In this document: positions 52,307 to 59,989 of the stretch, in pieces
Position numbering within the stretch: the first letter of the stretch is position 1
Layout: every line of letters starts with the position of its first letter
NCBI RefSeq assembly: GCF_011947265.1
Contig: NZ_JAATHD010000003.1
Span: 124,001 to 188,000 of the forward strand
Direction: 5' to 3'
DNA length: 64,000 nucleotides
Origin: Paenibacillus sp. HB172176
GTDB lineage: Bacteria > Bacillota > Bacilli > Paenibacillales > Paenibacillaceae
The notes under the pieces: generated by a model
What the model saw: only the letters and a program-made list of their open reading frames with translations
Told to the model about the DNA's origin: nothing
The model's database searches: none
Made by a program: the position numbers and the translations under genes

Positions 52307-53068
52307 TCACTCCTCTGCCCTCTTGCGAAACTGACCAGGCGTGCAGCCGCATTCCCGTTTGAAGAGGCTGCAGAATTGCGCATCATTCGAGAAGCCGCAT
52401 TCCATGGCAATAGCCGTGACGGTCAGAGCGGTATGCTGCAGCAGCATGCGGGCATGCCCCAGACGCATGTCAAGTATATATTGCATCGGCGAGCGGCCGG
52501 TCACCGCTTTGAAGCGATGCCGATAATAGTCGGAGCTGAAGCCTGCCAGCGCTGCGAGCGCCGCGAAATCTATTTTTTGCGTAAAATGCTCCTTCATGTA
52601 ATTAAGCGTGTAGCGAAAGCTGTCGTCCACGGATACGGATGGCAGTGAGGCATGTCTGCGCTGCAGTTCGATTCTAAGCTGGGAAGCCAGCAGCTCCAGC
52701 ATGCGGTCGGACCGGGGCTGCTGCTCCTGCAGCTCCGCGAGCATATGCAGCGACGTTGGGAGAATCCGCGTTCCCGCACCGTTGAATACGCCCTCTTCCA
52801 GCGGAGGATCATGATGTTGCGCGGCGAGACCGATACAGATCACATCGACTGTAGAGTGATGCTGCTCGCTATGGACGGTATGCGGGCGAATAATCGCGTA
52901 CTCGCCTTGAAGGAAAGCCCATTCGCGATCGCCGATATGCGTCGTTCCTTCGCCGCTGACATAATAGACGAGCTCGTAGCACTGATGATGATGCGGAGAA
53001 ACGCCTTCCCCGCTTTGACGAGTCGCGCGGAACATGAAGGCGAGCTCGGGGCCTTGAATCGACATCAT
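52307..53068 (-). CDS. AraC-family transcription regulator with cupin sensor domain
   Basis: A 253-residue one-component regulator. The N-terminal cupin (about residues 15-90; HHHQCYELVYYVSGEGTTHIG, YAIIRPHTVHSE) binds a small ligand. The AraC domain has both helix-turn-helix motifs (IDFAALAALAGFSSDYYRHRF, LTVTAIAMECGFSNDAQFCSLF). AGAGGAGG precedes two adjacent ATG codons, and the second (53065) is better spaced. It is divergent from the nucleoside-hydrolase-like gene at 53197, its probable target. Confidence 0.9.
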   Translation of the reverse strand: MMSIQGPELAFMFRATRQSGEGVSPHHHQCYELVYYVSGEGTTHIGDREWAFLQGEYAIIRPHTVHSEQHHSTVDVICIGLAAQHHDPPLEEGVFNGAGTRILPTSLHMLAELQEQQPRSDRMLELLASQLRIELQRRHASLPSVSVDDSFRYTLNYMKEHFTQKIDFAALAALAGFSSDYYRHRFKAVTGRSPMQYILDMRLGHARMLLQHTALTVTAIAMECGFSNDAQFCSLFKRECGCTPGQFRKRAEE

Positions 53069-53196
53069 TTTCCTCCTCTGACTGCATAAAAAGCCAATTT
53101 ATATTATAAATCAACCAATTCATCATACTGCTATCATAGCAAATGGAGGTATAATTTATCCATCGAAACCAAATCGTGATAGGAGGAACAGCCGCA

Positions 53197-54132
53197 ATGA
53201 CGTTAGTTCAATCCATGAGGGAAGAGGAATTAATTCGCAAGCTCAAGCACCCGGGTCGGAAGGTTCGCATCGTGATGGATACCGACACCTTCAACGAAAT
53301 CGATGATCAATTCGCCGTAGTGTACGCGCTTCTTTCATCCGGGCATATGACGGTGGAGGCTCTGTACGCCGCTCCATTCTTCAATGAACTGTCCGAGAGC
53401 CCGGCAGACGGCATGGAGAAGAGCTACAAGGAAATTGAGAAAATATTGCAGATAGCCGGTCGCGAAGAAATTCCGTTTTATCGCGGATCCACCTCCTACC
53501 TGCCAGCGAAGGACCAATATGCAGAAAGCGAAGCAGCCAGAAATCTGGTCGAACGCGCCATGGCGAGCGATTCGGAGGATCCGCTGTACGTGCTTGCAAT
53601 CGGCGCGATTACGAATGTCGCGTCCGCCATTCTCATGAATCCGGACATCATCCATCGAATCGTTGTCGTATGGCTGGGAGGGCATTCGCTGCAATGGCCC
53701 GATACAAGAGAATTCAATCTGTTTCAGGATGTGCCTGCCGCCAGAGTGATGTTCGATTCCGGTGTGCCCCTTGTTCTGATCCCTTGCATGGGGGTCGCCT
53801 CGAATCTGACGACCTCCCTGTCGGAAATTCGCGATTATGTGCGGGATGAGGGGGAGCTGGGGAAATATCTTCATGATACTTACGAAAACTGCGCGAAGGA
53901 CCATTATGCCTATACGCGTGTGATATGGGATATTTCTGTTGTGGCGTGGCTCGTCAATCCGGATCTGTGTCCGAGCATTCTTGTGCCAAGTCCGCGCGTT
54001 TCCGACGACGGCTGCTGGATTCATGACCCAACGAGACATCTGATTCGCTGCGTGCGCCATATTCATCGGGACGGCGTATTCCGAGGCATGTTCCGGAAGA
54101 TTGCGGGAAGCAGCCGGAATGATGAGGATTAG
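53197..54132 (+). CDS. Nucleoside hydrolase-like protein (IUNH family)
   Basis: ATG at 53197, 10 bases after AGGAGG; the GTG at 53176 precedes the ribosome site. The 311-residue protein has the calcium-binding family motif as IVMDTDTFNEIDDQFAV and conserved later regions YVLAIGAITNVASAI, VVVWLGGHS and EFNLFQDVPAARVMFDSG. Classical members hydrolyse the N-glycosidic bond of nucleosides. The first motif is DTDTFNEIDD rather than the usual DTDPGNDD, so another substrate is possible. No signal peptide. It is divergent from a cupin-AraC regulator, hence likely induced by a small molecule. Confidence 0.85.
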   Translation: MTLVQSMREEELIRKLKHPGRKVRIVMDTDTFNEIDDQFAVVYALLSSGHMTVEALYAAPFFNELSESPADGMEKSYKEIEKILQIAGREEIPFYRGSTSYLPAKDQYAESEAARNLVERAMASDSEDPLYVLAIGAITNVASAILMNPDIIHRIVVVWLGGHSLQWPDTREFNLFQDVPAARVMFDSGVPLVLIPCMGVASNLTTSLSEIRDYVRDEGELGKYLHDTYENCAKDHYAYTRVIWDISVVAWLVNPDLCPSILVPSPRVSDDGCWIHDPTRHLIRCVRHIHRDGVFRGMFRKIAGSSRNDED

Positions 54133-54218
54133 CGACCAAGGGGAAAAAGATAACTCCAGACAGTTTACCCGGTCGATAAGCCGAGGAAATGAACCGGGGC
54201 GGCAATTAGTCTCGATAG

Positions 54219-54264
54219 AAAAAACCTTTTGCCAATCGCAGCATTGCGAAGCAAAAGGTTTTTC
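54219..54264. terminator. Bidirectional terminator between convergent genes
   Basis: AAAAAACCTTTTGC pairs with GCAAAAGGTTTTT, with an inner TCGCA/TGCGA stem. A- and T-runs on both sides suit transcripts from both directions. Confidence 0.85.
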
Positions 54265-54304
54265 TTCCATTCCGGCATTCGATAAAACAACGCAGCAATT
54301 AGGC

Positions 54305-54841
54305 TTATTTAATCACGCCGCATGCAATGCGGTCGCCGGAATTGCCGGAAGGATCCGTTACGTAATCATCCGGACCGGCATGAATGATGAGCGAGGTTCC
54401 GCCTTCCTTCAGCAGAGAGTTCTTCTTGGCTTGCTCGAGCGTAACGGCCGACGTTACCATTTCCGTCTTCACTTTTCCGTCGGCTCCGACCTCGATATTC
54501 GGCAAATCTCCGTCATGGAAGCCTTTCGGATTGTTAAAGCCATGCTCCTTGTGCCCGGGATTGAAGTGGCCTTCGGCCGACTTGAAGTCGGGCGCTTCGC
54601 ACAAGCCGACATTGTGAATATGTATGCCATGCTTGCCGGGAGGAAGCTTCTCGGCCTCCAAAGCGATATATACCTTCTCCGAGCGTTGCGTGAACCGGGC
54701 GGTTCCGATTTGCTCTCCCTTGCCGTTTTTGATCGGGACGGTCACCGTTGGCGCGCCAAGCTCTTCTTTCGCGCTTGCAACAGGCGCGAGGCTGATTGAC
54801 ATCGTGAACAGCAAGCAAATCAGTAAGCTTATTTTCTTCAT
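54305..54841 (-). CDS. sodC: Exported Cu/Zn superoxide dismutase
   Basis: This 178-residue protein has a cleavable signal peptide (LLICLLFTMSISLAPVASA) and no lipobox, so it should be released or wall-associated. All metal ligands are visible: copper H74, H76, H92 and H154; zinc H92, H100, H109 and D112. The active-site arginine R171 and the disulfide pair C81/C174 are also present. It converts superoxide to hydrogen peroxide and oxygen outside the cell. The B. subtilis relative YojM is known to lack copper ligands; this one has the full set, so it is predicted to be active. GGAGGA stands 5 bases before the ATG. Confidence 0.92.
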   Translation of the reverse strand: MKKISLLICLLFTMSISLAPVASAKEELGAPTVTVPIKNGKGEQIGTARFTQRSEKVYIALEAEKLPPGKHGIHIHNVGLCEAPDFKSAEGHFNPGHKEHGFNNPKGFHDGDLPNIEVGADGKVKTEMVTSAVTLEQAKKNSLLKEGGTSLIIHAGPDDYVTDPSGNSGDRIACGVIK

Positions 54842-54999
54842 CCTGTCCTCCGCTAATCGATAGTAGTCGCCATCCTATACTGGCATCTCTTCTAGCATGC
54901 GCAATTGGCAGAGATTTCATTACAAGCGACTGCCTGCGTGGTATACTTTTAATCATTGCGGCATGTTTAAATCCAGATTCAAGAAGGGATGATTTCAGC

Positions 55000-55797
55000 G
55001 TGAAAATAAAATTTGATCGATTCGCGGAAGGCAAGCTGAAAGCGGTTGTATTCAGCTTTGACGATGGAACGATTCATGATCGGAGACTTGTTGCGTCCAT
55101 GAATCAATACGGCCTGAGGGGAACCTTTCACTTGAATTCGGGCTTCTTCGGCAAAGACAATTATATCGAGGCGGGGGAAGTGGCAAGCCTGTTCGCGGGA
55201 CATGAGGTGTCCGCGCATACGGTGACGCATCCCTTCCTCGACGAGTCGCCGCTTGAACAGATTGCAGAGGAAATTCTCTACGACCGCTCGGTGCTTGAAG
55301 CATTGGTCGGCTATCCCGTTCGCGGAATGAGCTATCCATTCGGCACCTACAATGACCAAGTGCTAGGCATGCTGCCTTCGCTTGGCATCGAATATTCCAG
55401 AACGGTCAAAAGTCATGGGAACTTCACCATGCCGTCAAATTGGCTCGAATGGCATCCGACCTGTCATCAGAAGACGATGGTGGAGGACGCGAAGCGATTT
55501 GTTGCCAGCCAGCCCAAGTACAAACGCAAAGAGCTGTTCTTTGCTTGGGGACACAGCTTTGAATTCGATCGCGACGATAATTGGGAGCTTATCGATCAAG
55601 TCGGCGAAGTGCTGGCCGAAGATTCCACCATTTGGTATGCGACAATGGCGGAGCTGGTTGCTTATACCGAAGCGGAGAAGCAATTGAGATTCTCGGTGGA
55701 TCGCGGCATCGTACATAATCCAACTGCATTGGATATATGGTTCAGCGTCGATGGCGAGACGGTCAAAGCGGCTGCGGGACGAGTGGTTAAGCTATAG
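55000..55797 (+). CDS. Polysaccharide deacetylase (NodB/CE4 fold), cytoplasmic
   Basis: GTG start at 55000 with AAGGGA 10 bases upstream; an earlier ATG (54989) encodes only a four-residue reading. In the 265-residue protein, catalytic and metal motifs of carbohydrate esterase family 4 are SFDDG (D21, D22), SAHTVTH (H73, H77) and YPFGTYND. A C-terminal WGHSFEFDRDDNW motif and a ~50-residue beta tail follow. There is no signal peptide or membrane anchor, unlike wall-modifying deacetylases, so an intracellular sugar substrate is more likely. A TATACT at 54942 may be its -10 box. Confidence 0.85.
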   Translation: MKIKFDRFAEGKLKAVVFSFDDGTIHDRRLVASMNQYGLRGTFHLNSGFFGKDNYIEAGEVASLFAGHEVSAHTVTHPFLDESPLEQIAEEILYDRSVLEALVGYPVRGMSYPFGTYNDQVLGMLPSLGIEYSRTVKSHGNFTMPSNWLEWHPTCHQKTMVEDAKRFVASQPKYKRKELFFAWGHSFEFDRDDNWELIDQVGEVLAEDSTIWYATMAELVAYTEAEKQLRFSVDRGIVHNPTALDIWFSVDGETVKAAAGRVVKL

Positions 55798-56059
55798 CGA
55801 GAGCGGGGCAACGTTCTTGTCAATCCCAATCGCTATAGTGTAACAGGCAAAGAGCCGAGTTGAAACAGGGGCAGAGCAAGCGTTGAGCTTGTTCTGTTTT
55901 CTTTTTTTCAAAATGAATTTAATCAAAGCGGTTTACTTGGAATTAGAGAAAGTAAATCGCTTCATCAAAAAGAGTTATAGGGAAATTGGTTATAGTTTAT
56001 TCCAAAATGGATGAAAGTGCGTTATACTAGCAGTAATTCATATTAAGGTGGCGTTCATA

Positions 56060-56674
56060 TTGAATACCCAAATCCCAAAACCTGCATTTCTATCGATCCT
56101 TTGGAGCTTCCTCAAGCTATCTCCTATCTCCTTCGGAGGAGGCTATGCGATATTTCCTGCCATTGAACGCGAAATTGTGGAACGGAAGCAATGGCTGAAT
56201 CATGAAGAGCTTGCGGAAACCTTGTCCTTGGCTGCTGCTGCTCCAGGAGGAGTTGGCGTGAATGCTGCGTTCCTGCTGGGTTTTCGGCTAAATGGCGTTA
56301 AGGGAGGCGTCGCGGCTGGCATCGGTATGATACTTCCGACCTTTCTTATCGTGCTCGGCATGTTCTTTCTTTATTCCAAGATCGGCGATTCCGCCAAGGT
56401 TAAGGCTGCGCTGATGGGTGTAACCTGGGGCGTGATGACGCTTATTCTGTTCTCCGCGCTTCGGATTGGCAAATCCGCTGTCAAGGACAAATTCACCTTC
56501 GCCGTGATGGTTATCGCTTTGGCCTGTTTGCTTGCCGGCGTTTCGCCCGTCTATATGATCTGCGCGGGAATCTTGATCGGCGTCGGCAATTCCATTGTGA
56601 GACATGAGCGGAAGAAGAAGGAGCAGCGAGCGGGGAAGGACAACTCGGAGCCTTCTTACATGTATTTTATTTAA
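56060..56674 (+). CDS. Chromate transporter, first half (short-chain ChrA subunit)
   Basis: TTG at 56060, 8 bases after AAGGTGG, is the best start; the GTG at 56048 lies inside that site. The 204-residue membrane protein shows the CHR family signature FLKLSPISFGGGYAIFPAIEREIVERKQWL and AAAAPGGVGVNAAFLLGFRL. Short-chain CHR proteins work as a pair of adjacent genes with opposite topology, matching the second half at 56721. The family exports chromate or imports sulfate-like anions; the true substrate is not established by sequence. A TATACT at 56023 with TTCCAA 17 bases upstream could be the promoter. Confidence 0.88.
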   Translation: MNTQIPKPAFLSILWSFLKLSPISFGGGYAIFPAIEREIVERKQWLNHEELAETLSLAAAAPGGVGVNAAFLLGFRLNGVKGGVAAGIGMILPTFLIVLGMFFLYSKIGDSAKVKAALMGVTWGVMTLILFSALRIGKSAVKDKFTFAVMVIALACLLAGVSPVYMICAGILIGVGNSIVRHERKKKEQRAGKDNSEPSYMYFI

Positions 56675-56720
56675 TTAAGTAATTGAGATATAGCGGTTGA
56701 AGCTTGACGGAAGGGAGGGA

Positions 56721-57263
56721 ATGAACAATATGCTGCAAATGTTTCTGTTTTTCTTGAAGCTCGGATTCATCTCCTTCGGAGGAGGCTACGCGCTCATTCC
56801 GATGATTGAGAATGAAGCTGCGGCGCAGCACTGGATGACCTCGGATGCTTATGTGGAAGCCGTCGCTGTCGCCGGCATGTCGCCGGGCCCGATTGCCATC
56901 AATCTGGGCACCATTATCGGCTATGAAACTTATGGCATTGGGGGCGCTGTCGCGGCGCTCGCGGGATTGATTATTCCATCGATTCTGGTTGCGGCTCTTG
57001 TTATGCTGGCGATTTACCGGTTTGGCAAGCAGGCGTGGATCGACCGGATTTTCTACGGCTTGCAGCCGGTCGTCGCAGCTCTGATCCTTTTCGCTGTGTA
57101 TCGACTTGGCGTAGGTTCCCTGGATCATGGCGCTTGGGGCGGGCAGCTCATCTTCGGCGTTATTGTCATCGGCATCTGCTGGATGATGCTTGTGAAATAC
57201 AAGATGCATCCTGTGTTTATTCTTATTTTCTCAGCTGTCGGAGGCGCAGCGTTCTTCGCATAG
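56721..57263 (+). CDS. Chromate transporter, second half (short-chain ChrA subunit)
   Basis: The 180-residue partner has the CHR motif FLKLGFISFGGGYALIPMIENEA and VAGMSPGPIAINLGTIIGY. GGGAGGG lies just before ATG 56721; a second ATG at 56730 is slightly far, so the start is uncertain by three codons. It lies 46 bases after the first subunit, in the same operon, and is followed 64 bases later by the formylglycine-generating enzyme gene. Confidence 0.88.
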   Translation: MNNMLQMFLFFLKLGFISFGGGYALIPMIENEAAAQHWMTSDAYVEAVAVAGMSPGPIAINLGTIIGYETYGIGGAVAALAGLIIPSILVAALVMLAIYRFGKQAWIDRIFYGLQPVVAALILFAVYRLGVGSLDHGAWGGQLIFGVIVIGICWMMLVKYKMHPVFILIFSAVGGAAFFA

Positions 57264-57327
57264 GCTTAGATATGCCTGAGTGAATCATGGTACGATGGAA
57301 GCATTACAAACCAAGGAGGAGCTAATC

Positions 57328-58341
57328 TTGGAACAACCGAAATCATGCTGCACTGCGGGTAGGGAAATGGTCTCGGCCTCCACGCCCAAGGATACGCCTA
57401 TTGTGATGCTGGGGCGCGTCACGAGGGACGACTTCAAACCCGAAAAAAAACAGCCGACGGTTCTGTCCGCGGGAGGCGTACTGGACAAGTTAATCCTGTT
57501 GCCCGGCGGGGAATTTCTAATGGGTACCGACACGAAGGAGGGCTTCCCCGCCGACGGCGAAGGACCGATTCGTTCGGTCAAGCTGAAGCCATTCCGCATC
57601 TCGCCAACCTGCGTAACGAATGAGCAGTTTCGCGATTTTGTTCAGGCGACAGGCTATGTCACCGAAGCAGAGAGGTTCGGCTGGTCCTTCGTGTTCCATC
57701 TTCTTGTTTCAGAGGAGACGGGAGCGAAGGTGCAGAATGTGCCGCAAGGGGTGCCGTGGTGGCTTGTCGTCGAAGGAGCTTATTGGGCGAAGCCGGAAGG
57801 TCCGGATTCGAATCTGGAGAGCAGATGGAATCATCCAGCTGTGCATGTCAGCTGGAATGACGCCAACGCGTATTGCGAATGGGCAGGCGGACGATTACCG
57901 ACGGAAGCGGAATGGGAGTTCGCGGCGCGAGGCGGCTTGAAGGGCAGAACCTATCCATGGGGCGACCTGCTGAAGATGGACGGCAAACATATGTGCAACA
58001 TTTGGCAGGGGAAATTTCCTGTGAAGAACAATGCGTCCGACGGCTATGTCGGCACGGCGCCGGTGAATGCGTACGAGCCTAACGGCTACGGGCTGTACAA
58101 TATGTCCGGCAATGTATGGGAATGGTGCGGAGACTGGTTCTCGCCGAACTATCACAGAGAAACCTCGTCCGATAATCCTTTCTATGACAAAGCAACGGAC
58201 AAGCGTTCCATGCGCGGGGGTTCGTATCTGTGCCATCGCTCGTATTGCAACCGATACAGGCTGGCCGCTCGAAGCTCGAACACGGCGGACAGCTCGACGG
58301 GCAACGCGGGCTTTCGGATTGCCGCGGATGTGCAGGTCTGA
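57328..58341 (+). CDS. Formylglycine-generating enzyme (FGE, sulfatase activator)
   Basis: TTG start at 57328, 8 bases after AAGGAGG. The 337-residue protein has the FGE fold: MVLLPGG-like LILLPGGEFLMGTD, VTNEQFRDFV, HPAVHVSWNDANAYCEWAGGRLPTEAEWEFAARGG and NVWEWCGDWF. The C-terminal active site carries both cysteines, C302 and C307 (YLCHRSYCNRYR), followed by AARSSNTADSSTGNAGFR, very like the human SUMF1 site. These cysteines bind copper and oxidise a cysteine in CxPxR sulfatases to formylglycine. This separates it from the many FGE-fold proteins that lack the pair. No CxPxR sulfatase is encoded in this window. Confidence 0.9.
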   Translation: MEQPKSCCTAGREMVSASTPKDTPIVMLGRVTRDDFKPEKKQPTVLSAGGVLDKLILLPGGEFLMGTDTKEGFPADGEGPIRSVKLKPFRISPTCVTNEQFRDFVQATGYVTEAERFGWSFVFHLLVSEETGAKVQNVPQGVPWWLVVEGAYWAKPEGPDSNLESRWNHPAVHVSWNDANAYCEWAGGRLPTEAEWEFAARGGLKGRTYPWGDLLKMDGKHMCNIWQGKFPVKNNASDGYVGTAPVNAYEPNGYGLYNMSGNVWEWCGDWFSPNYHRETSSDNPFYDKATDKRSMRGGSYLCHRSYCNRYRLAARSSNTADSSTGNAGFRIAADVQV

Positions 58342-58465
58342 TGAATGCTTCTGATGTACGATAGTTAATCGACTTTCACATTCGATGCACCCGCTGCCTG
58401 CCGTCGCAATAGCCTCTTGATGTGAAGTCGTATGTAATCAATGCTTGATCCTGTTGCTTTGATAT

Positions 58466-58560
58466 GATAATTTGGAAGAAATATCGGCGTGAAGCACATG
58501 CCGCTTTGATTCATGGAGCCTTCTGGATTCATGAATCAAAGCGGCATTTTTGTTTTATTT
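58466..58560 (+). promoter_or_regulatory. Possible -10 box followed by a terminator-like hairpin (attenuator?)
   Basis: GATAAT at 58466 (TTGATC 15 bases upstream) precedes a perfect 18-bp stem at 58498-58547 (ATGCCGCTTTGATTCATG and its complement) and a T-rich tail. The ribosome site of the next gene follows at 58567. It is either the terminator of the FGE gene, 156 bases after its stop, or an attenuator in the leader of the next gene. Confidence 0.5.
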
Positions 58561-58578
58561 TAAGGGAGGAGGCTATGA

Positions 58579-59277
58579 ATGAGTATGTTTGAAGGAGCAA
58601 TGGAGGAATGGATCGCTGAGCAAACCTTCAACGAATCCAATCCAAGGAGGCGAGAGATGCTGACGAAGGGCTTGGGGCATGGAACGGTGGAGTTTCTACG
58701 CAAGATTTGGTATCCGGTCATTGGCAATTTCAATCATCTATACGCGGAGTGGGAGGTGCGGGACTTGAACAATCGATATCGTTACCTTGATCTGGCGTAT
58801 ATGCCGGGAGGCGCGAAGGGTTGCATCGAGATTCACGGTTATGCCTCCCATGCCCGAGACGTTGAGGCTTGGCGCTTCAAGGATCTATGCATGAAGCAAG
58901 CGATGCTGAGTCTTGATCGCTGGTTGTTCCTACCCGTTGCATATCTGTCGATTGTAGAGGATCCTTCGCTTTGCAAGCAGCTGGTTCTTTCGTTTGTAGG
59001 CGTCTTTGTTTCTCAGCCTGTGTCGACTTCGATGCACTGGACGGAAGCGGAAACGATTCGTTTTGCGAGGCGGTTGCTCCGACCGTTTACGACTACAGAA
59101 CTATCCTTCCACCTTCAGTATTCGGAGAAGCATACGAGAAGAATTCTGCAAAGGCTCGCAGATCAAGGTGTATTGGTAAATGTTGAAGAGAAAAAGAGAT
59201 ATCGAACGTGGCAGCTTAGGGATGGGAATGCTGCAGTGCAGTCATCCAAAACTTTATCAATTGCAGAGCTGCGCTAA
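58579..59277 (+). CDS. Unrecognised protein: possible nuclease-like core plus winged helix
   Basis: I do not recognise this 232-residue protein. AGGAGG lies 6 bases before the ATG. Residues ~50-95 read as beta-rich with acidic residues spaced like a restriction-endonuclease fold (WEVRD ... YLDLAY ... GCIEIHGY), then helices carrying the aromatic WRFKDLCMKQAMLSLDRWLF segment. Residues ~165-215 look like a winged helix (ELSFHLQYSEKHTRRILQRLADQGVL). There is no signal peptide or membrane segment. A DNA-binding regulator is the safest reading; nuclease activity is speculation. Confidence 0.6.
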   Translation: MSMFEGAMEEWIAEQTFNESNPRRREMLTKGLGHGTVEFLRKIWYPVIGNFNHLYAEWEVRDLNNRYRYLDLAYMPGGAKGCIEIHGYASHARDVEAWRFKDLCMKQAMLSLDRWLFLPVAYLSIVEDPSLCKQLVLSFVGVFVSQPVSTSMHWTEAETIRFARRLLRPFTTTELSFHLQYSEKHTRRILQRLADQGVLVNVEEKKRYRTWQLRDGNAAVQSSKTLSIAELR

Positions 59278-59302
59278 AGCGATAGTTATTAGCAAGGCCG
59301 GA

Positions 59303-59426
59303 AGCTGCAGACCGGCGAACAATGGGGTAACAGGCAGGAGGCTGCAGATTCGCGAACGATGGGGTAACAGGCAGGAGGCTGCAGAATCGCGAACAATGAG
59401 GTAACAAGGTAGACGGCTCCAGACTA
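59303..59426. repeat. 37-bp tandem repeat, about 3.3 copies
   Basis: GCTGCAG starts at 59304, 59341 and 59378, with a degraded fourth copy at 59416. Each unit includes CGCGAAC.ATGGGGTAACA. It lies directly downstream of the unrecognised gene. Confidence 0.9.
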
Positions 59427-59497
59427 ATGAGCATTGGGAGTGATGCTGCTGACCAACGATTCTACTGCTATGCGCATTGCGGAAGCGTTTGTTTAGT

Positions 59498-59686
59498 CTG
59501 TAACGGACATTTAGTCCGCTTAGAAGTGAAATCACTATGCGTTCGAGCGCTAACGGACATTTAGTTCTCTTAGAATGCTAATTTTGGTGATTCTAGTCCC
59601 GAAAGTCCTGCTAAGATGATCAAATGTCCGTTAGAGTTTATAATGTGCGAAAATTAGGCTCTAAGGTGATCAAATGTCCGTTACAG
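59498..59686. repeat. Four-unit intergenic element, subfamily 1 (copy 3)
   Basis: Direct units TAACGGACATTTAGT begin at 59501 and 59551. Inverted units ending CAAATGTCCGTTA stop at 59633 and 59683. Pitches are 50 and 50, and the span is 183 bp, 189 with the CTG/CAG extension. It lies in the 712-base gap between 59277 and 59990, flanked by two unrelated tandem repeats. Confidence 0.9.
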
Positions 59687-59700
59687 CAGCGCCGAGGTTG

Positions 59701-59800
59701 AATGGGCGAGCGGTAGAGTGGATGGAGCGGTGAGGCTGAATGGGCGAGCGGTAGAGTGGATGGAGCGGTGAGGCTGAATGGGCGTGTGGCAGAGAGGAAG
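59701..59800. repeat. 38-bp tandem repeat, about 2.6 copies
   Basis: AATGGGCG starts at 59701, 59739 and 59777. The first two units are identical (GAGCGGTAGAGTGGATGGAG within each); the third decays. Confidence 0.92.
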
Positions 59801-59989
59801 CAGCCGCGAAGCTTAAGTGGGCGCGTTTTGCCTCTTTTGAACAGAATTAATCAGTTGCAATAAGGGGTAGAGGCCTTAATCCCCACCCGAAGCAGAAAAG
59901 TTAATTGAAAAGGAATGCCCTTTCGTGTCATGATAGTTAGAATATAGCGCGCGAAAAGACCAGACACAGAATAGGCGGGGGTTGCTTCC

